Of a stretch of 64,000 bases of DNA, positions 1 through 12,506 are shown piece by piece. The notes beneath the pieces are model-generated. The model saw nothing but the letters and a program-made list of their open reading frames with translations. It was not told the origin of the DNA and did not search any database. Source of the DNA: Whalleya microplaca (taxonomy: Eukaryota; Ascomycota; Sordariomycetes; Xylariales; Xylariaceae). The stretch is taken from NCBI GenBank assembly GCA_022497155.1, contig MU385738.1, forward strand, positions 310,001 through 374,000. The letters are read 5' to 3'. The stretch's first letter is position 1; every line of letters starts with the position of its first letter. Position numbers and translations under genes: made by a program.

Positions 1-3000
1 CACTGGTATCGTATGGGTGAAAGGAGCATGGAGTACAGACCCCCACGAGATGAGAATACAAGGGAAAGGTCAAAGAAGGTAGCATTCCACTAGTTCTTAG
101 AATCTATCAAGACATGAAATATGCTGCTTGCCTAGTAGTATGCCGCATAGAAAGGAGACAGAATTCTACTTCGCCGGCTAAGTTTCGTTAAGCGGAATGG
201 CGTAAGCTGATTATCTCAATTGGCTCACACCGTCCTATGTCGCCATAGTACTTTGTACTCAGCGAATCATATGAAAGTTGACTCCCTTGTGGTCAAGAGT
301 CGGTGACGCCCCCACTCGATCCAGAGCTTACCCAGGTGCTGCAGAGTACAATTAACGAGAGTGACATACATATTCTCTCGGTACTTACTTGCCAAGTACA
401 TCGGAATGACTCGCTCAGGGGAAATGTTAGCACAGATTCACTATGGGCCCATCGACTCGATGTCCATTGCCCAAAACATACTCCAGCAAGCTTTACGAGC
501 AAGCTGGACCTGAAATTTACTAGCATAAAAATGGGCAGCAATACATAAAGTACAGCCGGCGAAATTATCTGATGAGCCTGAGTACCTAGAACTACGAATC
601 ATGTCGTTACACGACCTGTGGCACGAGGTACGATCGGAATTCAGATGGAGCCCGTGCTCTAAGACGGGGGAAACCATGTCACTGATCACACGATGAGATA
701 GTCTAACAGTAATGCTTAGATGGGCCTCGCACCGACTCAACGTCGCCCAAGACACTATCCCGGGCATTGAAATAACGCGAGCAAGTGATCGGATGGTCTT
801 TCATTGCCATACGTGGGGAAACCGGTTCCCGAGATAGAAGTTCTAATCTAGATCTGATGCGCAACCATTCCATGGCTTCCCGCGCGCCTATCGAAGGTGA
901 TTCGATATTCCTATCGAGCTGATAGATGAAGCCAGTATCCTGTCCGGCCTCCCGGTACCTGTTATACAGATTTCAAAAAGCTGAGAAGCGAGCTTCTGCA
1001 TTGACCATTCCGAAAATCGGCAAGACACGACATGTTGGCATCAAAATCCGGTTTCTTACTCTCTATAGAACTGTATCAATAGCTAGATGATATCCACAAC
1101 TTGGTATGGTCAGTCGATGCTGTCACCCTTAATGGAACGCTCTTCGCCAATAGCGTCCACTTGCGCGGACGCGTAGACAACCTCAGCGCTATGCAGCAAC
1201 TCGCACCTTGTAAGGCGGAAACGAGCATGCTGTGCTTGTGCGCGGTGCTGCCGGTTTCTAGCATTATGTTCTAGGATCTGCTATGCCCCCCAGCGCAGTT
1301 GGAAGCTGCCGGGCTTGACAGGAAGCCGACTTGAGAGGAATCAAGGAAGATCAGGACTTCCTCGTTCGAAATAGGTGACTTGAGCGTTGATGTGGTCAAG
1401 TAATATGAAGGATAAGCGAGCCCAACTCGCGAGATATGATCAGTCAGTTTCCGGAGGTTAGGCAACCCTCATCACCATCTCTTTCGTCAGCATTTTTCTT
1501 TGACTTGTCGCGTGGCATCCGAGCGACAAATTCCAACAACTTGCCACAGTTCTCTCTACCTAAACACCCATTTAGGAAGAATCAGCCCGATCTCGGCCTT
1601 ATTCGTGATGGTTGCGATTCAGATCACCCATTATCTTGCTGAAAATCCCAACCAGCACAATTCCCGAACCGATCTTTCGGTAGAACGCACATCTAATAAC
1701 AACCCTGACGACTACTGCATGCTGAACACCGCTCTCTGACGACATTCTCTTTGTTGTAGAAATGAAACGATACCTCAGTGTTAGACTGACAAATGCGACC
1801 CTACGTGCATCACAGAATTCCCCCGCAAACTCCCGGGTTTCAACCACATTAATTTCATAGTCTATCCATTAAAGATTTCATGTTTCAAATCTAGGGTGGG
1901 ACTAATGATGATCACCTTGGCTTTGGGTTTGAACTGGCCATCTTGCTCATTGTGAGCTATCATTGCGACCATAGAATATGACAAGAAATACAACTCTATC
2001 AAAAAGCAGGTTCCCGCACAGAGGCAGAGGCAAGTAGGCAGATACGATAGCTCAATCAAATCTCCATTAGGGAGAAAAAAAAAAGTTATACATCATCAGC
2101 AGCGTGGCATCAGCCTAAATGTGTGAGATTCTCGTCCGTGCATCAGGATCTAGGCACAGGTCTTCAACAGAGTCAGATCAGGCATCTGTAAGATGTGATC
2201 CTCCTTTCTAGTCGCCACGAAACTTCGAACGCCCACTGCTACCTACCTGATTTGGAGCATTCGAGCCCGGGGTCCTATCGATTGTAGATGTGACTGCGAT
2301 GTCATCAATGCAGGTAATATATGTGCTTAGGGCTAGGGTCTCGTGGATGGTGTGCACCGAGCAGCGCATGGTAGAACTGACCAAGTAATGAGCGCGAAGA
2401 GACTGCTAAACCCTGAGAAGTAGTTGAATCCATCGTCGCTTTTCATACTCTCTGCTCTGTAGCACTAGTAGATAACTCGATATTATCACATCGACCATAT
2501 TTATGGCCGATATCGCCTCATAAGCCCCCAGATCACAATGGAGCTTCTTTTCTCCAGTATCAGTGTCACGGCAGCACGTGGTGCGGTAACGATTTCATTA
2601 GGACTGGGAATTCAAAAACTGTGGCACTCTTCAGCCTCCAGAATCCCCCATCCGCAACTTGACTGGCATCGTCGCATTCGGGCATGCTTGGCATACTACA
2701 AATGTCAAATCCCACGGTTAACTGGAGTGTGTACGTCCTGATGTTGTAGAATCCAATAGTCACGCATGAACCTGACGCACCCCTCTCGGAGCCCCAATCG
2801 AATTGTTCGAGAACTCTGCAGCTTTAGGAAAAAGTTCCGACCTAGCCCAAGTTGGCAGGTATCGTAACAATAATAACGCAATCCTGCCTGCCGCCCATCA
2901 TGTGCCTTGACTGACAGCGGATCCCCCAAAAAGGGCTCCATGTCCTTTGACCATGCCCACCTTGGCCCCCGCATCTCCACTCGGTGAGCTCCTATCATCG

Positions 3001-6000
3001 TCCCACAGGCACTCACCGAGTTGTTTATTATTAATGGCCGAGAAGGACTTGAAACATTCGCCAGACCCTTGACGATCATCCTTTGCCCGCCTGATCCTGA
3101 CGCGAGCTTTTCCGGCAGGTGAGGACAGTTCCCCCCTAGACCTGTAACCGTGGCAGCCGGCGGATTATCGTTGCAGAAGCGTGTTAGTGCTGGTGGGATG
3201 GTGTTGAAACAGACACTATGTAGATGTGAACCAACAGGGTAACTAGCGATACATGTATTTGGAGTACACTGTGTGCATCATGTTAAAATCTACTGTTTTG
3301 CTTTTCCCTCTGTGCGGATGGCTGCGCCGGTGTCTAGATGACACCCAGATGTTTCCGTCGCTGCAACCGGTCAGGGCTCTACATATCATAGTACGCCCAC
3401 AGAGTCGACGATGCGTAAGCCTCAAGAGTCTTCTTGTCATGGAAGAAACTTACCACCTAAAGGCAAGCCACTATATATCGGATATACAGTTGTAGTAATC
3501 CGTGGAGGTATCCGGAAGCGAACTTCGTGGCTTACCAATCGCGTTCTATGATAAGTCAGAACTCATTAAAGTGCATCGTGTTATTGGATCGACATCTCAT
3601 CAGTGGCTTCGAATTGATATTACCCAAGACGAGTAACCGGTAAACGCTCAATCTGATTGCCGACTTCGCTGGAAGTCGGTGAGGATTGGTGGTTTTCGCC
3701 GTCCGTCCGTCCGTCTCTCAACCCCTTTTGCTCGCGGCTGCTTAACGCCTTGCCGAACTAATCCCTCGTCATATCTAAAACACAGTCGAATGCATGCATA
3801 CGCATTTGAAGGGTAAAGAAAGAAAAGCATGGCGTGATTGATGACCTGATCTATCATCTGTCTCCGCAAGCTGAGAACCAACCCCAGACAGTCGCCCCGC
3901 CATTGTCATCTCACCCGCATCCAGCTCGATTCATGTGACAGTGCCGATTAGCTACAGTGGCTACATATATTACTACACATACGTAAGTTAATGCGTCCGT
4001 ACATGTAGTCTTCCCACATACGACGCCACCAATATCCGGCTGCCTGGACTCTCATAAAAGAGTCTTGCGAATGCCAGATGAAGTTTAAGCCCCAAGGTAG
4101 CCTCGCTTGCACGTTTACAGACAGCGCGATACTACGCATGTGTGTGTATTTTGTATGGAGCAATCTTGAAGTTAAAGAATAATTAAGCCCAGGGGTGACC
4201 ACGTATTAGTATCCATCCAGCCAATGGACAGCCTAATCATGGCAGTAAGGCCGAAATGACTAAGTTCAAGGTGGTATTCATCAGTAAGTGACATGTTATC
4301 CTTGCTAACTATGCATAGTCGCCAGTATATAGTCCTATCGAAAGGGTTTCACCCGAAGAAATGCTTTCACATGATGAGAACGTGGCAACTAAGCTCATAA
4401 GGCTGGCTTGGAGACGCTCAGAGTTACACAGTACGTAATATGTCCACATACAATAGTAATGAGCCGCGAGCAAAAAGAAAACAAGCTTCTCCGCTTGCTC
4501 AAGCGCTTATTATTAGACTCCTTAAAATGGATCCTGATACGGACCGACCCGATGGGACGGTTCGCCCTGGTCGATCTCAAACCTGGCTGAGGTGGATAGA
4601 CATTGCTTTTTTTTTTTTTATCTGCATCTCGCTCAGAGAGGAAGGATAGCCCCCTCGTTGCTGGTCTCTGATGCAACTAAGCAGCCAAGCAGCCCAAGTC
4701 GCACCCTTCAACGTTTTTCGCGTGGGGTGATATTTCCCATTTTGTTCTACGTCTATGCACAAGAATCACGCATCTCTGGCCTATGAAACATAGCCCCGGG
4801 TTGTCTCCCATGGCCGCCGCATACTTGACATAGTTTAGGATAGCGTAGCTACCACGTAGGCCGTGGATCCTTGAAGCAAGTGTGCCGAACATGCATGAGA
4901 TCGTGGGGCTAAACCTTGTAGCTGGCATATTAAATGCGCAGTGAGTAGAGGTTCAGGCGCTAACAAGTGAACCGCCACGCGATTGTGATCGAGATTCAAG
5001 CCCCCCAATCTCTGGGGAAAGCAGCAACTTGATGCGATATGTAACCGAGCTGCCTCGGGAAGGACTATACGAAGCGTCGGGCCGAGCTATATACGTCTGA
5101 CCATCCTTAACCTGACCTCGCCTGCTGCCTGCTTACCGATGAATGACTAGTCAGTATTATGGCATTTAGTTGCTTACTTTCTACCCTTGTAGAAAATCGT
5201 GTAGCAATGGACACCATGTGCCATTGCTAATGTGCTGAGTTGTGACGGCGCCTTTACTGTAGTCCAGTTCATGCTATTTACCTTCGATCACCAAATAGTC
5301 TCCCAATAGTTCGGGGATGCCAAATCACCAACAGGTATGCCTCATCCCAAGGCATCGGGAGCCCACACATAGAGATGCTAGCTTGGACTACCTAACCTAG
5401 AAACCATGGCCGTGGGTCTCTCGTGACACCCATACGCATGTACGAATACCGAGCCCAAGAATCTGCAGAACTTAGACCCTGCCCAATAATTTCGGTCCGG
5501 CAGTTCTTTCTCGGAACCGGATCTCTATGAGAACAACTGGTTCTATCAGTGGAAGGGCGGCCTTTCCCAGACGGACATCTAGCGCAACTACCGCAGGTAT
5601 TGCATTGTATGTTCCCCCTTGCCAAAGTGCCGGGTGCAACGTAGTTAGCAACGAGTCGCCACAAGAGAGACCCAATCATTTCTAATACAAGCCGCGCTCC
5701 CATCTTAGTACCGATTCACGACATTGATGACCAGGACGCTATCCGAGGAGTGCAGAGCGAATGTTGTACTACTGAACCGGTGTGGATAGGATTTCTACCA
5801 AGTAATCAGATAGTAAGGTCATGGGCTTCGCGCGCCAACTGACGTAGTCCGTCCTTTTAGAATGATCTTGCACATCCAACAGGGCTAGGCAGAACGAAGA
5901 GCTCCGGCTAGTCAAAGAACCAACATCGGCTCATCATCGCTTCGCTTTCCGCGCCACCACTTGCCACGTCTGTCGCTGTAGAGCTTGGGGAGAAAAAATG

Positions 6001-7302
6001 AAGCAAGGGCGAAGGCATACTAATCCCTACATCTGACATGGATCACGGGGCTCAACAAACAAGCCAAACACCCGGTTCTCAGGAGTGAAGCGGACATCAT
6101 GTAGAGAACGTGGGGGTCAGCGGGAACCACAGTGTGAGTTCAAGACATTTTAAGTATCATCTTAGATACGGAGCGACTCTACATTAAGCCCCCAGAGTCA
6201 TTGACCACGAACTAAACTATCAGTACGCCAGGTGATTGTTTCGGGAAGCCATGTAGTGTCGTGAAGGTGTGAAATACGCTAAGTCCCAGGGTAGGCTATT
6301 GAGCCTAGCACTAACCCCTTCTCAAACGTGCGGAAATACAATAGCTGATGAACCCCATACGCAATGAACTTCACATGTCGTGGACAGCTTGCCGGGCGTG
6401 TAAGTAGAGAGGCGAATGGCCACAATCGTACTACATAGTATCTGTGTGCTGCTGGAGTGGAGAGCAACATGGCACTAAGTGGGTATAAGCGGGTGATCCC
6501 GTCGAATCTAGAGTACTACAAGGTTGACGCCTGTACGTCGTGAGGGCACGATCGTGCGATAGTCACAGCGTAGCACACGACATAATATCTATGAAACTTT
6601 ACGTAACAGATAAGTCAACGATAAGGTCTGTTCAAAGGCGTGACGCGCGGCATGTCATCGAACAGATGATTGAGAACATCTGTTGAATGGCGCAGTGGTC
6701 GTGGTATCTTTGAAACGCCCCTTATCTAGGAGAAGAGCGATTGCACAAGTCCACGTTCTGCAACAGGGAACGTGAGAAATACCTATAATCTCATTTTTAT
6801 TATACAGACTCCATTCAGTGGTGTCTTTACTGCGTAGTAAGGATAATAATGACGTCAAGTTACACACCATTGGATTTGGATGGCCTTTTTGACAAGGGGC
6901 TGAACACTTTCTCAAATTCACCCTCTTTCTCATACTTGATGATGACTAAAGGAGCATGGCGGATTAATCTGAGATCTAAATTCACGAGACTAAAATATGC
7001 TATACAACATATCAAAATAGATTAACACTACCGGAAATAGCAAGTATAACAGGCTATATCAAAGCAGGACTGCTATCATGCCCGTATCGGTTGCTCAGCA
7101 TAACACCATTGTCCTATAACCCCTATGAAAGGTTTCAAGGAGAATTCTTAAACTACTCTTCCACGAGCATGCCACGGGCATGTTGTAAAGGAGATATCGG
7201 GCTATTGAGTCATAATCCTAAATACCTGTTTAATGCCTGTATTATTTATCAGGGCTGTTTCATTTCATACTCTTTAATAACAGTCCATTTGTATTATCAC
7301 AG

Positions 7303-7312
7303 TACCTAGGTA
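7303..7312. repeat. Intergenic palindrome TACCTAGGTA (one of five copies)
   Basis: Exact 10-bp palindrome. Further exact copies lie at 21718-21727, 22709-22718, 24848-24857 and 46230-46239. All five are between genes. A given 10-mer is expected about 0.06 times in 64 kb of random sequence. Function unknown; it could be a regulatory site or part of a dispersed short repeat. Confidence 0.6.
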
Positions 7313-8484
7313 CCGTCATCGGGTCGATACATGTCGGTACTAACGGCAACAAAGCCACTAACAAGTGGCTATCTACGAGTGACCTTTGCTGAGTTATCTC
7401 CCGTGACATCGTATGCAGATTGTTAGTTAGAGGATTAGCCAGAAAGTCATCAATCTATATCTTGTACAGAGAACATCAGTACTGTACCAGTGACGAGATG
7501 AAGCTGCCCATGAATCACGCGAAATATCTTTTCAGCCAACATCTCAGTTGATCTCGCAAGGTTGGGGCAGACCGCGCACCCTTCTTGCTTAGCTCGGCAC
7601 AATGCCATGGGGACAATCATGACAGACAAGAAAAGTTGTCCACACTTTGAGATCATCAGATCTGCGTGAAGTCCTTATGCGTCGTTCTCACCTTGTGATG
7701 ATACCACCAGAAACAGTAGGTATACGGGAAACTGGTCTCGGGTGACCACCTCAGAAGACATTTCTAAGTGGAACCGAGCCAGCTATGCCTTTAGTTCCGT
7801 ATAGTTTGAGAGGCCACAGTTTGGGTACGCAGGAGTCTGGTCATATGGAAGAATGTGCTTCATTCGAGCGGAAGCTCAGCTGGCCAATTATCTGGGGCCT
7901 GCATCTAAAATGGGAGCTTCAGGTAAAGGGGGGAGTATTTCAAAATAGTGCTGTCACAGTCATTTACGTTTCACGGAACTGGTTTATGGTTATATATATA
8001 GATGTATACTAATCTGCGAGTAGTCCACAGGAATGTGTTCATTCTTTAGAAGCTAGACTCCCCCTTCATTAATGAGTTGTGCTATTTGGAGATTATTTTC
8101 AGACTACAGCTTTCACCTTTTGCCCTCCTGGCACTAACTATTATTAGTCGTACCTACAGTAGGACTAGATTGACAGCAATGAATGGAGTTATGACACCCA
8201 GGCTGATTAACAGTAGCATAGACAGCCATTCGGATGGCTTCGAGCTCTTCCGCTGTCGGGAGCTCCCAGTTCTGACGTGTTTCCCAGTTTGTCGCCGATC
8301 CCGCTTGCTTGATTCGTCCTAATTTTTGCTTGACGCTTCGATACGGTTTAGTAACACTCGGCTGCGCGTGAGGGGGGATCTGAAGTAGTGCTTTGAAACA
8401 TAGACAGCCATTCTTCAATCAACCCGAACAACCAAATCACTGTTCTATAATCAGCATTGCCTCATTATTACGGCAATCGTCATC

Positions 8485-8709
8485 GACATACGTACTGTCG
8501 TGGCAAACCTCACCTCCTAGATCCCTCTGCAGCTTTGACATACGTACTGTCATTACGATGCCATACACCTCATTTCGTCAGTCGTCCTTAGTTATCAACA
8601 TATGTACTGTCATTACATACCTCACATACATCACCTCCTCTTACTAGACACCATTCGTCGGTCGACATATGTACTGTCACGACGAACAGCCCTTGATATA
8701 CGTACTATC
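8485..8709 (+). repeat. Degenerate minisatellite, five copies of a GACATAYGTACTGTC core
   Basis: Five copies of a 15-nt core lie at 8485-8499, 8537-8551, 8597-8611, 8664-8678 and 8695-8709. The core has the form GACATACGTACTGTC with T for C at the sixth base in some copies, and the last copy is more diverged. Spacing is irregular (52, 60, 67 and 31 nt). Sequence after the core is partly shared (CATTACGA-like, then CACCTCCT in two intervals), so the original unit was longer than the core. No coding frame runs through it. Confidence 0.7.
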
Positions 8710-9535
8710 ATTGGTCATCCGCATGGATGAAACCCCAGGACTCCGACTGGACAAGGATTTTCTGAACCATCTGGACTGTTATGTATATACTTATTACAAT
8801 CCAGTGTATTTGGTGGGGTAGTGAACATTAGGCTGACCGTGTGGAAGGAGGCAGATGCGTGAATGAACACATGCCGGCTGTGTTCACAGTAGTCATAAAC
8901 CCTAGTTGAAGCTTAGATATATTCACAAATTCTGATTATGGCTTCGGGTTGAGTTGCAGTCAATATCGTAAGTAATGGGTCGCTTATGACTTTCAGGCCA
9001 TGACAGTAGGTAGTGTGCAGCATCGAGATACATAAGGATATCATGCGCTGTCAACGGCACGAAAATGATCAAAATTGAGATGAAGGTTCAGGACCTCTAC
9101 AGTTGGCTATTTCTCATCCATGGCGTGGCTTTTGCTAAGTCCCTCTGTACTGATTCATTACGATAGAAAATACGGCGCGATCATTGAAAAAGTTAAAGCA
9201 TTCGATGACTAGAACCGCCACCGTCCCCTTTCATACATCTGTCTAGGATGTATAATGTCGGAAGGTAAGCTAATTTTATGGACCATAAAGACCCTGGGTA
9301 TCAGAGTCGTAAGAGACATAACTCGTTACCAAGACACCCGTGGAACTTGAGAGATGTCAGAAGTAGATATTGGTGCTCAACCGACCCCTGCTATACAGGT
9401 CCTCAGAAAGTATTCGTTTCATGCCACGTCTTGATATCACGTGGGCCGAAAACAGAAGCATAAATATCTGTCAAAGGTGACCATATAGGATACCTTCGTT
9501 GGTCTTTGCATTCGCTGGGCATCTATCTCTCTAGG

Positions 9536-10576
9536 CTAGACTATCGTTTCTGCGAAGTCTAGTTCCTCGTAGTGCCGGTATATGCCCATCGAGTAAGCCT
9601 GTCTTCTATCGCTGTCCAGATACTCCTTGATCCTCGGCCTATTCTTGACCGCGTCATACAGCTGAAAGACGTGCACGTACTTGCCCGACTTCTCGGCTCC
9701 AGACATCGCCTTGCGGAAGGCGAACTTGGTGCCGTCTATGCACTATGAACCATTCGTATCAGCATCTCTATATATTTGATGCACGCATCCCGCGGCAATC
9801 TCGGCGTATGTGTCTATATGTTCCCGGTTATATGTGTCAATTAATGAACTTACTTGGAATAAAACTAGATCCGCATACGTTAACTGCCCGCCATACAGCC
9901 ACGGACCATCTCCGCTTGCCTTCCCTTCGAGCACGCGCTCGAAGTAGCCCAGGTACTTGGGGAGTCGATTCTTCACGAAGTCCTTACTCTTGGACTTAGC
10001 CTCGTCCTTCTGGTCCTCGTAGTACAGGCTAACGGCGATGGGGTGGTGAGTATCATGGACCTCGTTGCTCAGACCATCGAGCGCCGTCAACGCCAGCTGA
10101 TTGACCTTGTACAGGGCGTCAGGGTGTTCGTCGTCGTCCGGCACCAGTCCAAGTCTGGGCCCCAGGTAAAGCAGGATGTTAGGCGTCTGGCTGATGAGGA
10201 GGTCGCCATGGCGCAGGATGGGCGGGGCGAAAGGCGGTGGGTTATGGTCGTCCCCGATGTTCTTGTCGTCGATATGCGGAATGACCAGCTCCAGGCCTTT
10301 CTTGATATGCGCAGAGTCTGTGTAGTTTGCCCCGGCCTCCTCGAGCGCCAGGCGGACGTGCTCCCCTCGGCCGGGTATCCCCGGCCAGTAGATGAGCTCG
10401 TACGGCACATCTTTGGAGGATTTCTGGCGCTTCGCAGCTGACATGATGGAATACTGCCGTTGGATTGGGTTGTGAATAAGGTACAGCCGGGAGGAAGGCC
10501 TGAACAAAGCAATTGACCTTTCTGTAAATTTAGGAGTAACACGATAGAGGAAGGATTGGGATCTGAATACTAGCAT
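9536..10576 (-). CDS. Glutathione S-transferase, possible mitochondrial and cytosolic forms
   Basis: Two exons: 9854-10576 and 9742-9536, with a 111-nt GTAAGT...TAG intron in phase 0. The product is 309 residues from the ATG at 10576, or 265 from the ATG at 10444. The thioredoxin-like GST N-domain begins at YELIYWPGIPGRGE, where the Tyr near the GRGE motif fits Tyr-type glutathione activation. The helical C-domain ends in exon 2, from IDGTKFAF onward. The first 44 residues are rich in Arg and almost free of acidic residues, and end in RQYSIMSAAK, which resembles a mitochondrial presequence. The second ATG begins exactly where a cytosolic GST would start. Expected role: glutathione conjugation of electrophiles. 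A decayed copy of exon 2 lies at 24963-25055. Family is confident; subclass and substrate are not. Confidence 0.88.
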
Positions 10577-11133
10577 GAACGAAAGAAACAGGATGAATGT
10601 GAGGCTCAGTTAAAAGGAGAGGGCGGTCAAGTAGCTTGATATTTAGAGCGGTTGACGGAGCTATCCAAGAGCGAGGTTATAAACTCCGGCTGACATGAAT
10701 TAACAATACCTATCAAGTTCATCCTGCAAAGTTCCCGGCGGGGTATCGGCACGTTATGCACCAGCATTGAAGCCATTGGCATGTGGGGAAATAGCCATCG
10801 TATGACGTTGTAGATGCATCATGCAGGTCCGGGGACCGAGAGGATTTAAGGTACCTACCTACATATCCTACATGTATGATTAGGCGGAGTTCAGGTACAA
10901 CGATCATCTAAAAGGTTCCTAGAACATGGTTATAGCAATGCCGAAAACAATGATTCTATCGACTCGAGAGTACTACTCGGAAACACTACTGTATGAACCA
11001 ATTCGATCTTATGTCCAGGGGTATCGAAAAAAAGCTGCAGGGCCAAGAAAGACTATCGAACAATTATACCCAGCCCTCTATAGAGTCATGAGAAACGCTT
11101 GCCGAATGGATTATACATGTGACTCTAACTCCA
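10577..11133. other. Intergenic, GST promoter and APP1-like 3' flank
   Basis: Lies upstream of the GST start and downstream of the phosphatase stop, both on the minus strand. It should hold the GST promoter and the phosphatase 3' UTR. I see no further gene and no clear regulatory motif. Confidence 0.5.
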
Positions 11134-12506
11134 TCACGACTTTGAAACCGCATCCTGGATAATTTCATTGCACTCAGCTGGGGTTGAAAACACGTGCCAG
11201 ACATCACGAGGCACATCCTTGAAAGCCTTTTCGAATCGCCCAGGCTCGTTCTTGGCCTCGATGCCAATGGCTGCAATGTCTTCCACTTTACGGATGAGGA
11301 TGACTTTGACCCAGCCAGGGAATGATCGATAGCTAGAGTCAAAGGCAAGTCAGTATCGCATAAAAAGGGGGGGAACTGAGTAATGTTTGATATGAGAGCG
11401 ACTTACATCTCGCCATAGGCTTCAGGATCAGATTGAGTCGAATCACCAATACATATCATCTTCTTCTTAGGAAGCCAGGAGTGGATCTTTTCCATCCGAT
11501 CCACCTTGTAGTCCTCCGTACCAAGAGTCAGGGTCGTGAGAAGCCCCGGAAGACTCATCCAGCTGGAATCGCGCAAGATTATGGTGCCATGGGGGTAGTG
11601 CTGCTGGCGGAAGTCGCGCAGGAACGGATACAGGTTGTAAGGCGAAGCGGATAGGTAGAACCAGGGAGAGGTTTCCTGAACGAGCGACTGTATAAATCGG
11701 TACAGCTCGGGCATTCCAGGGCAGACTTCGGGTTTATCGAGAAACGTCGTTCGGAGAATACCGATGGGGTCGCTCGTCTGGGTAACCTTGATTGTGTCGT
11801 CGATATCTGTGTACTAAGTTAGCCCATACTTAAGATATCATGATGGGATTTAAGACGTACCAGATATGACGCCCCAACCTTCAGGTTCAGCATAGAATGT
11901 CTTCATCTCCTTCACGCCGTCGGCACCTTTGGGAACTTCAGCAAACGTGGGGAGGAGCGCGCCGCCTTGGCTGTCGGGAAGTGTCTTGGTGTCACTGCTG
12001 ATACCATTTCTGCCCCCTGGTCCAAGCTTTAACGGGGGACTATCTCCATGAAGCGCCTTGACTTGCGTCCCAGGCTTGATATCCTGTATAAACGGCTTTG
12101 CTCTCTCCTCCATGGTAGGATAATTCGGGTCATTCTCGTCCAACTCAATCTTCTTAGCGATGGCGCTGACAGCATCTATTATGGGACATGACGAATGCTG
12201 CGAGAAAGTTGCTGCGATGAATTCGGCCTCCCACTGTCCCGTTTTCTCATTGCGGTATGCAGTATTGTCGAGCAACCAAACGGTGTCTTCAGCCGTAACC
12301 GCGCGTGGAAAGGGGTTCTTCTTGCCGAGGTATGAAAGGATATCGTGTACCTTGTCGGTTGGCCTTAGGACAGACTTGATTGGACTGACGGCGCTTGAGA
12401 AGTCGGGGAGAGCTTGTTCGGTCTCGTCGAACCGACGCTCTTTTCGTGTGCGCTGCTGCATATCGATCGCGCCGTCATACTTGTAATACTTGTAATGTGT
12501 CGCCAT
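11134..12506 (-). CDS. App1-like phosphatidate phosphatase (DUF2183 catalytic domain)
   Basis: Three exons: 11861-12506, 11407-11806 and 11134-11332, separated by introns of 54 and 74 nt. They join in frame to give 414 residues. The catalytic signature DIDDT lies at residues 216-220 (VISDIDDTIKVT), the DxDxT motif of HAD-type phosphatidate phosphatases such as yeast App1. Downstream are FYLSASPYNLYPFL, GTIILRDSSW, and KKKMICIGDSTQSDPEAYGE, which match the conserved order of this family. No membrane segment or signal peptide is seen. Likely role: removing phosphate from phosphatidate to yield diacylglycerol, in yeast at endocytic sites. The start at 12506 is the first in-frame ATG; the frame is open further upstream only from a TTG. 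Intron 1 falls after the first base of the codon for the first catalytic Asp. Confidence 0.85.

Larger units (their letters stand above)
1..9535. other. Gene-free 9.5 kb at the left end
   Basis: I find no recognisable coding region on either strand. All open frames are short (at most about 108 codons), have no family motifs, and frequently start at non-ATG codons. Base composition is near 45-48% GC by eye, so this is not a strongly AT-rich heterochromatic block. Small elements present are a (CCGT)n run near 3702-3717, a T run at 4607-4619, a 7-bp perfect hairpin at 7353-7370, the palindrome TACCTAGGTA at 7303-7312 and the minisatellite at 8485-8709. Old, heavily mutated transposon DNA is possible but I cannot identify a family. 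Confidence 0.6.

Noticed and set aside
1..107. C-terminal end of a gene entering from the left (plus frame 1, about 35 codons)
   Set aside because: Too short and highly charged without family features; openness of this length is common by chance.
10043..10441. 132-codon plus-strand frame over the GST gene
   Set aside because: Shadow of the GST coding sequence.
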